Of a stretch of 64,000 nt of DNA, positions 35,378-41,500 are shown one piece after another (position 1 is the stretch's first letter; each line of letters begins with the position of its first letter). The position numbers and the translations under genes were made by a program. The notes under the pieces were generated by a model. It had not been told where the DNA came from. It searched no databases and saw nothing but the letters and a program-made list of their open reading frames with translations. Source of the stretch: SHWC01 sp050173345 (GTDB lineage Bacteria > Pseudomonadota > Alphaproteobacteria > UBA828); contig JBFXKW010000003.1 of the NCBI GenBank assembly GCA_050173345.1, forward strand, positions 226,187-290,186, given 5' to 3'.

Positions 35378-35599
35378 CTAACCGCCCTCGTCCTTGAGCC
35401 CGGCGAGCAAGGTCGGCTCCTCGTACCGCCCGCGGGCGGTACGCTCGGCGGCGGGCCGGCGGTCGTCCTTCAGCTCGAACAAGGCGGGCTGTTGCGGCTG
35501 AGCCGCGCGCCAGGCATCAAGCTGCCGGCGACGGTGCTCCATGAGGGCGCGCCAGCTATAGGCGCGCCCGTCGATGATGATGATGTCCGGCATGGCCAT
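35378..35599 (-). CDS. small protein coupled to ardC
   Basis: 73 aa (MAMPDIIIIDGRAYSWRALMEHRRRQ...). The ATG at 35599 shares a base with the ardC stop; a second ATG is at 35593. A short beta hairpin with DIIIIDGRAYSWRAL is followed by a charged helix and a tail ending with GRYEEPTLLAGLKDEGG. Similar small proteins are regularly found directly behind ardC-type genes on plasmids and integrative elements. Function unknown, perhaps part of antirestriction. Confidence 0.75.
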   Translation of the reverse strand: MAMPDIIIIDGRAYSWRALMEHRRRQLDAWRAAQPQQPALFELKDDRRPAAERTARGRYEEPTLLAGLKDEGG

Positions 35600-36528
35600 C
35601 ACACGGCCTCCTTCAGCGCGGCGGCAGGCTGCAGGCCGGCGATGAAATCGGCGGCGCGCTGCGCGTGGGCGGCGGCGGTGAAGATCGCCCGCCTGTCGTC
35701 CTTCAGGACCTTGAGCCACGAGGCGATATAGGCGGCGTGATCGTCGCGGGCTTGCAGTTCAAGCTCCAGGTCGGCGCACAGGAACGCCGCGCCTAGCTCG
35801 GCGACCAGCTCTTCCATGGCGTAGCCTTCGTCGCCCCAGCGCTTGCGGCCGAAGTCGCGCTCAAGCCGCGAGGGATGACGGGTCCAGTGCGTGCACTCGT
35901 GCGCGAGCGTCGCGTAGTAGCTCTCGGCATCGCGGAAGCTCTCGAAGGGCGGCATCTGCACGTAGTCGAGCCCGACGGCGTAGAAGGCCTGGTTGCCGCC
36001 ATGGCGGATATCGGCGCCGAGTGCGGCGAAGAACGCTTCGGCATGGTCGATGCGGGCCGGTGCATCGAAGCGCGGCTCTGCCTTCGCGTAGTAGTGCGCG
36101 GGCAGGCCCTCGATCTGCTCGACGTTGAAGACGGTGTAGGCCTTGAGGTACGGGATGGCTCGCTCGGATTCATCGCCGGTGTCCTCGTCGACTTCCGTGC
36201 GGACGAGCTTGTTGGCGTAGACGACGGGGCTGCCCTTCTCGCCCTTGCGGACGTGGGCGCCCAGCTCAAGCGCCTGCCTGAAGGTCATCCAGATCGGCGC
36301 GGCGTAGCCTTGCGCGGACGCCGAGGCCCAGAGCATCAGGATGTTGATGCCCGAATAGGGCTGGCCGTTGTGACGCAGGGGCCGCGTGATGCGTCCTGCG
36401 GCGTGTTCGGCGTTCCAGGGCTTGATCCACGGGCGCACGCCCTTCTCAAGCTCGGCGACGATCTGCGTCGTCACGCGGGTGTAGATGTCGGTCCGCTCAT
36501 CGGTGCGGGATGCTGTCTTGGTCGTCAT
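35599..36528 (-). CDS. ardC: ArdC-family antirestriction protein
   Basis: 309 aa from the ATG at 36528, with a purine-rich GGAGACGAGCC leader. The N-terminal half carries the ArdC single-stranded DNA-binding domain (DIYTRVTTQIVAELEKGVRPWIKPW, PYSGINILMLW, WMTFRQALELG, VRKGEKGSPVVY). The C-terminal half is zincin-like with an intact HECTH motif (His210, Glu211, His214) and a downstream MEELVAELGAAFLC glutamate helix. ArdC proteins shield incoming single-stranded DNA during conjugation from host restriction. Its presence on an element that also carries a Dnd modification system is typical of mobile defence islands. It has a long structured 5' leader. Confidence 0.9.
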   Translation of the reverse strand: MTTKTASRTDERTDIYTRVTTQIVAELEKGVRPWIKPWNAEHAAGRITRPLRHNGQPYSGINILMLWASASAQGYAAPIWMTFRQALELGAHVRKGEKGSPVVYANKLVRTEVDEDTGDESERAIPYLKAYTVFNVEQIEGLPAHYYAKAEPRFDAPARIDHAEAFFAALGADIRHGGNQAFYAVGLDYVQMPPFESFRDAESYYATLAHECTHWTRHPSRLERDFGRKRWGDEGYAMEELVAELGAAFLCADLELELQARDDHAAYIASWLKVLKDDRRAIFTAAAHAQRAADFIAGLQPAAALKEAV

Positions 36529-36720
36529 GGCTCGTCTCCTTGCGTTGGGTTTTCCGAAAGACGCGGAGACGAAGGCCGGGCGTATGAGCCGCCCGGTCAC
36601 CCCGGACCAGGTCCGGGGGAAACGGCCAACACGGGAGCCACGCCGAAGGCTGGCGAATGGAGCGGGCAAGCCGTTGACCGGGCGGCGCGCCCGGCCAAAA
36701 CCAGCGTCAAAGTTTGAGGA
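36529..36720 (-). promoter_or_regulatory. structured 5' leader of ardC
   Basis: Related to the leader of the gene at 26591 (shared GG-AACGG-CAACACGGG and GGGCA-GCCGTTG...GCGCGCCCGG blocks). A perfect CCGGGCG-CGC-CGCCCGG hairpin is visible near 36686-36704. Shared leaders on two genes suggest coordinated control early in transfer. Confidence 0.5.
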
Positions 36721-36841
36721 AAACCGGCAAGGACGACGGGCCGCTCATGACGAGCGCGGCGGGCCGCGTCATACAGCAACGAAACAAACAGCCGCGTCGT
36801 CGCGCCGATCCGTGGGCGGTCAGCGCCGTCGTGCGGTGCGC

Positions 36842-38140
36842 CTAATCGACGACTTCGAAAGCCATACGCCGCAGGATTTCCTGCTTGTGCTTCAGCGTCG
36901 GTCCATCGCCATACTTTTCGCGGTCGAAGGCGTGGCCCATCAGTTCGCACTGAACGCGGTCGGGCACGCTCAGGGCCGTGAGCTGGTCCTGAAAGGTATG
37001 GCGCAGGGAATAGAGCGTCTGCCCTTCGCGCTCGTACAGCCTGTTCTCGCGCAGGAATTTTCCGATAGCTGCTGTGACGGAATTGACCCGGTCCTGATAC
37101 TGGCTGAATCCGGCGGGCCTCTGTTGAAAGACGTAAAGCGAAGCTCCCACCAGGGGTATTTCACGTGGGCGGCTCTTGGTCTTGAGGCCGTCGTTTTTCC
37201 GGCGGACGATCTTGATGTGCGGTATGTCGTGGTCCAGCACGATGTCTTCCGGTTGTCGCATGATCAGTTCACGGGGACCGGCACCCGTATTGGCGATAGC
37301 CCAGACGATCAGCCGGTAGTCCTCGTTCATGCCGGCAAGCTTCGCCTGACTCATCAGCACGTTCTGGACAAAATTCACGCTATAGGGGACACGCTTGCTG
37401 TCCTCGCTCTCCAGCTTGAGGTCCTCGAACAGGTCATTGATGCGAAGGCCGAGCTTCGGCTCGAAGTTGGTATTGATGGTCTTTAAGACGGTCCTGATGA
37501 ATTTGATGTCATGGTTGGCCGTGTTGTTGGACAGCCCTTCTGCCTCGATGCGTTCCAGCCACCAGTCACGGAAGCTAAGCATATCGGCGCGCGACAATTC
37601 CGTGACTCTCTTGTCGCCAACCACGTCAATGAGATTTGAGATTGCGCGGCGCCGTGAGTTCTCCCAAACGCGAACCTGCTCGGCACTCTTGCCCTGGACT
37701 TTCGGGGCCGCATACTGCCAGAACTTCTCCAGCGCATCCGAGAGCAACAGCTCGGGCGCGCCCGCGCCGCCGAGAAACGCGGCGACGTGTTCCTTGTTGT
37801 CGGGGTTCTCCGTCGCCTTCTCTACGCGGCGGACGATCTGCTCTACGTCATCATCGGCGAGAATGTTGACGGGCTTGTACCGCATGCCGTGGAGCTTCAC
37901 GCGCATCACGGCACGTTGGAGCCTGATCTCGCCATCGTCTGGGCCGTTCTCAATCAGATCGGCCCAGTATGACTGGATATAGTCGCGGGCCAGGCTAGCA
38001 AGCTTCTGGGCGGTATCGGGACACTTGGTTTCGAGTGAAAACTGAATGTGCTCCTTGTCGGAAAGACCCATATCCCTGATCTTTCGTGGCACTTTCATGT
38101 TGAAGTATTTCCAGTCTCCTCGACTAACGACGTACGGCAT
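36842..38140 (-). CDS. tyrosine recombinase / phage-type integrase
   Basis: 432 aa. Catalytic residues are visible: Arg290 in NTGAGPRELIMRQ, a lysine near 320-322 in GLKTKSRPREIPL, the LYSLRHTF box with Arg380, His403 in MGHAFD and the nucleophile Tyr410 in REKYG. The first box has Tyr where many integrases have His (Y-S-L-R). The N-terminal 160 residues include the arm-binding/core-binding region found in DUF6538-type integrases (PYVVSRGDWKYFNMKVPRKI). Two clusters of GTATG repeats lie upstream. It may be a second, nested integration module or a recombinase used for element circularisation. Confidence 0.9.
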   Translation of the reverse strand: MPYVVSRGDWKYFNMKVPRKIRDMGLSDKEHIQFSLETKCPDTAQKLASLARDYIQSYWADLIENGPDDGEIRLQRAVMRVKLHGMRYKPVNILADDDVEQIVRRVEKATENPDNKEHVAAFLGGAGAPELLLSDALEKFWQYAAPKVQGKSAEQVRVWENSRRRAISNLIDVVGDKRVTELSRADMLSFRDWWLERIEAEGLSNNTANHDIKFIRTVLKTINTNFEPKLGLRINDLFEDLKLESEDSKRVPYSVNFVQNVLMSQAKLAGMNEDYRLIVWAIANTGAGPRELIMRQPEDIVLDHDIPHIKIVRRKNDGLKTKSRPREIPLVGASLYVFQQRPAGFSQYQDRVNSVTAAIGKFLRENRLYEREGQTLYSLRHTFQDQLTALSVPDRVQCELMGHAFDREKYGDGPTLKHKQEILRRMAFEVVD

Positions 38141-38161
38141 TATTTATGTTGTAAACGCAAG

Positions 38162-38190
38162 GTATGTAAGTTTGTATGCAAAAAAGTATG
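38162..38190 (+). repeat. three GTATG direct repeats with 12-bp period, cluster 1
   Basis: GTATG occurs at 38162, 38174 and 38186, exactly 12 bases apart, each followed by an A/T-rich spacer. It lies 22 bases upstream of the tyrosine recombinase start in an AT-rich 253-bp region. Cluster 2 is 199 bp away with the same period. Candidate integrase arm-type sites or regulator iterons. Confidence 0.7.
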
Positions 38191-38360
38191 TAACTATACT
38201 GTCATTTATCGGTGTGCTGATCAATATATTTTTCAATCTGTATTTGATATCAGTTAGATGGCGGAAAGAACTCTGGCGTCTGCCGGGGACGCCAAGAGCC
38301 GATCAGCCGACAAGCATCATCGCGTGAAATCAACCGTTTATCGGTTACGGAAATGACGCG

Positions 38361-38389
38361 GTATGTAACAAAGTATGGGGAAAAGTATG
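38361..38389 (+). repeat. three GTATG direct repeats with 12-bp period, cluster 2
   Basis: GTATG at 38361, 38373 and 38385, again exactly 12 bases apart, directly beside the stop of the leftward small gene. Same orientation as cluster 1. Confidence 0.7.
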
Positions 38390-38393
38390 GAGT

Positions 38394-38684
38394 CTACGGC
38401 TCTAGCTTTCGGCCATGAATCGCTCTGGCGAGTTGTGCATATTTTTCGTTTTCCTTGCGGCTTTCAATCTCCGTGTGAAGGCGTCTGAACAACGGTAAGT
38501 ATTCTTCTCCGTGTACGGATATAATGCTTGCAAGGGCCTCGTAGGCTGCCTGTAGGCGCTCATGGGACATGCTATCAGCAGATGGTGCAGCTTCATTGAA
38601 TGCCTGTGGGAGCCCTGAAGGTTGAAGGGCCTTTCTGGCTTTCCCAAGAATGCGGTCGGTCTGCCGATCACTTATCCCTGTCAC
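38394..38684 (-). CDS. small hypothetical protein
   Basis: 96 aa from a GTG at 38684, which has a good ribosome-binding site (GGAGG, about 8 bases upstream). Sequence is helical and charged: SDRQTDRILGKARKALQPSG, then a region with ERLQAAYEALASIISVHGEEYLPLFRRLHTEIESRKENE. No family recognised. It ends right at the GTATG repeat cluster 2, and might be an excisionase-like or regulatory partner of the recombinase, which is speculation. Confidence 0.65.
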   Translation of the reverse strand: MTGISDRQTDRILGKARKALQPSGLPQAFNEAAPSADSMSHERLQAAYEALASIISVHGEEYLPLFRRLHTEIESRKENEKYAQLARAIHGRKLEP

Positions 38685-38695
38685 CTTTCACCCTC

Positions 38696-38959
38696 CTACA
38701 GCTCGTAGTCCTTGCAGGCGGGCCGGTAGTGGTGCGTGTCGATCCGCGTCTGCGAGCGGTTGGTGAGTTCGCTGAACCGCACCGGATCGCCGTACTCGTT
38801 CGTGATGGGAATGAGCAGCTTGGCGCCGGTCGTGAACTCGATGTTCAGGATATCGCCCATCGCCGCAAGGTCGGTCAGGACCGCCTGCCGCAGCTCTTCC
38901 AGGGAAATCGTACCCAAAGCCTTGTAGTCGATTGTCAGGTAGTTCGGTTTGTTCTTCAT
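38696..38959 (-). CDS. small hypothetical protein
   Basis: 87 aa from the ATG at 38959 (KNKPNYLTIDYKALGTISLEELRQAVLTDLAAMG...). A helix then beta strands with NIEFTTGAKLLIPITNEYGDPVRF are visible. In style it resembles the 117-aa protein at 28693, but similarity is too weak to call homology. Eleven bases separate it from the next leftward gene, so the two may be co-transcribed. Confidence 0.6.
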   Translation of the reverse strand: MKNKPNYLTIDYKALGTISLEELRQAVLTDLAAMGDILNIEFTTGAKLLIPITNEYGDPVRFSELTNRSQTRIDTHHYRPACKDYEL

Positions 38960-39045
38960 TCTGTACTTTCGAATACAACCAATAGTTATGTTAATTGTAG
39001 ACTTTAGATTATTAATAAATCGTCAACGAAGATTAATGCGACGCA

Positions 39046-39074
39046 GCAAAAAGCGCCCCAAACCATGGAGCGCC
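39046..39074 (-). terminator. terminator after the secreted 105-aa protein
   Basis: Read leftward, GGCGCTCC pairs with GGGGCGC (one T-G pair) around an eight-base loop and is followed by TTTTT. It lies 52 bases past the stop of the gene at 39126-39443. Confidence 0.7.
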
Positions 39075-39125
39075 CTGCGTTCGGATGTTAACGATTTGAG
39101 CGGCGACCGATGGGACGGCCCACTA

Positions 39126-39443
39126 TCACGGGTTGCCGCACTGCTGGTTGATCATGGCATAGATAAGGGCCTGTGGCGTGTTGTCGCGAAAGCGCTCCAG
39201 CGCCTGCAGAACGTTTCCCGGCGCATTCTCGGTATGGAAGTACCAATCGACGATGCATTGCGATCGTGTCCGGTTGCCGCTCAGAGTGGCGAGATACGCC
39301 GTCATCTCGACGGTGGCGGCGACGTACGCGAAGCGCTCCTTCTCTGACATGATATCGAGAACGTCGGCGTTGGTGATGGCCTGCGCGGACGACCCGACAA
39401 GACAGGCCGACAACGCGGCCAGCGCCGCATAGCGCAGTTTCAT
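39126..39443 (-). CDS. small secreted protein
   Basis: 105 aa from the ATG at 39443, with GGGAG upstream. A clear Sec signal peptide (KLRYAALAALSACLVGSSAQA) ends with the Ala-Gln-Ala cleavage site at about residue 22. The mature 83 residues contain two cysteines (CIVDWYF and QQCGNP) that could form a disulfide. No family recognised. It has its own promoter region and terminator, and could be an entry-exclusion, periplasmic immunity or surface factor; these are guesses. Confidence 0.65.
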   Translation of the reverse strand: MKLRYAALAALSACLVGSSAQAITNADVLDIMSEKERFAYVAATVEMTAYLATLSGNRTRSQCIVDWYFHTENAPGNVLQALERFRDNTPQALIYAMINQQCGNP

Positions 39444-39669
39444 AGCTGATCTCCCTCTCATGGGCGCCGGCGGCGCTATTGGTCCTGGGCAACGGTGAAG
39501 CACTGTGGAATCATAGGAAAAAGGGTCCCGTTTATCCCACCGGTCATACCGCCGCCTCGGCCTATATCGGCGATGGCCCGGCGATCGCGGCGTGCGGTAT
39601 CATCGAGCCATTCACCGCTGCACGTGATAACGCCGCCTGCCCCGGCGGTGAGCCCGTGCCGGCCGGCAC

Positions 39670-40281
39670 TCAGGTTGATCCGGCGCTGGAACGGCCCCCC
39701 GCCGCGCCCTGAGCGCCCTCCGCCGTTTCCGCGCGCAATCTCTTGATGGCTTTCGAGAGGGTCGATCGATCCACGCCAAGCGTGTCGGCGACATCCTGGA
39801 GCTTGTTCTCCGCCGTCAGCTTCGCGGCCTGCCGCACCTGGTCGTCCGTGAGCTTGCGGGGCCTGCCGATATGTTTGCCGCGCCGCCGCGCCGCCTCCAT
39901 CCCGGCGACCGTGCGCTCGACGATCAGCGTCCGCTCGAACTCCGCCAGTGCTCCCATGATATGAAACACCAGCGTGCCGGACGGTGTCGTCGTATCGATC
40001 CCGTCCGTCAGGCTCTGAAAGCCGGCGTCACGCCGGTGCAGGTCCTCGATCAGGTCGATGAGGAAGCTCAGCGAACGGCCGAGCCGGTCGAGCTTCCAGA
40101 CGACCAGGACATCACCGGCATCGATGGCGGCGAGTGCCTCGGTCAAACCCGGCCGGTCATCGGTGACGCCGCTGACGCCATGATCGTGAAAAACGCGCAC
40201 ACAGCCGCATGCGCGCAGCGCGTCGATCTGAAGGTCGAGCGTCTGTTCATCCGTCGATACGCGCGCATAACCGATCTTCAT
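39670..40281 (-). CDS. serine resolvase / invertase family recombinase
   Basis: 203 aa. Catalytic N-terminus MKIGYARVSTDEQTLD with Ser9, then GVSGVTDDRPGL, VWKLDRLGRSL and the E-helix GALAEFERTLIVERTVAGM are all intact. A C-terminal helix-turn-helix (LQDVADTLGVDRSTLSKAIKRL) gives the normal small-resolvase length. It could resolve dimers of the circular element or belong to a lost transposon. The ATG overlaps the stop of the gene upstream in an ATGA. A truncated relative lies at 30045. Confidence 0.93.
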   Translation of the reverse strand: MKIGYARVSTDEQTLDLQIDALRACGCVRVFHDHGVSGVTDDRPGLTEALAAIDAGDVLVVWKLDRLGRSLSFLIDLIEDLHRRDAGFQSLTDGIDTTTPSGTLVFHIMGALAEFERTLIVERTVAGMEAARRRGKHIGRPRKLTDDQVRQAAKLTAENKLQDVADTLGVDRSTLSKAIKRLRAETAEGAQGAAGGRSSAGST

Positions 40282-40946
40282 CCGCGCCGATTCAGCGGTT
40301 GAAATAGGGGACCCTTTGCCACGGACGGATCGGCGGCGTCCGCGGCAACGGCATTGTGTCCGGCATCGGCTTCGAGCACATCCAGATCGCGCTCAAGCTC
40401 GTCCAGCTCTTCTTCGGTAAGCGTGCCGCCATTGGCGCGCTCCTGCGCGTCCTCGAAACGGTCGCGCCGCTCCTGTGCCTGCCGCTGACGTTCCTGTGCC
40501 TCCAGCCAGGCCTCACGCGAGGGGCCAGCGTCGCGCCACCCCTCAAGGTCGATATCGGCGGGGTCCACCTCGCTGCCGTCCTCGGCGTAATAGCGCCCGT
40601 CCGCCTCGCTGCGAAACACGAGGCGGCCGTCGCGCGTGCGGTTCGCGCTGCGGCGCAATTCTTCGAGATGCTCCTGAGCGAGCCGCAACTCCTCCGCCGT
40701 GCTGCGGTCGAGTTCATCGAGGCGCTGATTGATGGCGTCCAGGCGCTGCTGCGTGGCCTGGGCCAGCTCGCTCAGAGTGAAAAGCGCATCCGCGCGTTCT
40801 TTGTCGTCGGATTTGCCGGCGTGCACGGCGGCAGCGCCGTCGCCGGTGAAGCGCTTGATCTTGCTGCCCCGGCCGGCCAGCTCGTTGTTCAGATCGTCGA
40901 AATCGCGTTGCCGGCGCAATTTATCTGTGTCATCACCCGTACTCAT
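40278..40946 (-). CDS. charged hypothetical protein coupled to the resolvase
   Basis: 222 aa from the ATG at 40946 (MSTGDDTDKLRRQRDFDDLNNELAG...). Mostly helical and charged, with a long helix (SELAQATQQRLDAINQRLDELDRSTAEELRLAQEHLEELRR) that looks like a coiled coil, then a short strand-rich part (RLVFRSEADGRYYAEDGSEVDPADIDLEGWRDAG). No membrane segment. The stop overlaps the resolvase start. No family recognised; may be a mobile-element structural or DNA-binding protein. Confidence 0.65.
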   Translation of the reverse strand: MSTGDDTDKLRRQRDFDDLNNELAGRGSKIKRFTGDGAAAVHAGKSDDKERADALFTLSELAQATQQRLDAINQRLDELDRSTAEELRLAQEHLEELRRSANRTRDGRLVFRSEADGRYYAEDGSEVDPADIDLEGWRDAGPSREAWLEAQERQRQAQERRDRFEDAQERANGGTLTEEELDELERDLDVLEADAGHNAVAADAADPSVAKGPLFQPLNRRG

Positions 40947-41060
40947 CCAATAAAACCGCCCGTTACTTAAAATATCCACACACCAATCAACACCATAATA
41001 TTTTACCAGATTGGGACTTCACGTCGCAAATTTGCCGGCATGCGAACGCATGCAGTGCCT

Positions 41061-41096
41061 TGAAAACAAAGAAAGAGCGCCCATTGGAGGGCGCCG
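41061..41096 (-). terminator. possible leftward terminator
   Basis: Read leftward, GGCGCCC pairs with GGGCGCT (six strong pairs) and is followed by CTTTCTTTG. No leftward gene ends here, so it may insulate the region from antisense transcription. Weak evidence. Confidence 0.35.
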
Positions 41097-41215
41097 GTGG
41101 CAAGAATACATGATAAAATGATCCTAACGTCATGCCATTGACTATTGTAGAATCTGTTTCAACTTTGTTTAGTATTTATTGATATCATAGCAGAATATTG
41201 AGATAGGGTATTCAA

Positions 41216-41500
41216 ATGAAGAGTGTCTTTTGGACGTTGTCTTGTGGTTTTTGTTTGCTGGCGCTGTCACAGACGCCGGCGCTGGCGAATATTGAGATTG
41301 CGCCGGAATCTGCCGTGCTGCTCTGTTTCAACCCGGTGACCGGGCAGCAGATTACGCTCGATCAAGCCGCAGGCGCCTCCTGTCCGGATGGATACGAGGC
41401 CTACCCCCTCCTGACATTCGAGCAAGTGGCGGGCGCGCCGCCTTTGCAAGGCCAACAAGAACAGGCGACGGAGGGGCATGACGCGCGGTCAAGGGAATAG
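41216..41500 (+). CDS. small secreted protein upstream of the propeller protein
   Basis: 94 aa. The N-terminus is a signal peptide (KSVFWTLSCGFCLLALSQTPALA), likely cleaved before NIEIAPES. The mature part has two cysteines (LLCFNP and ASCPDG) and resembles a single CxxPDG module like those in the downstream protein. The C-terminus overlaps the start of that protein by 23 bases. The two are probably co-expressed and exported together. Confidence 0.7.
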   Translation: MKSVFWTLSCGFCLLALSQTPALANIEIAPESAVLLCFNPVTGQQITLDQAAGASCPDGYEAYPLLTFEQVAGAPPLQGQQEQATEGHDARSRE

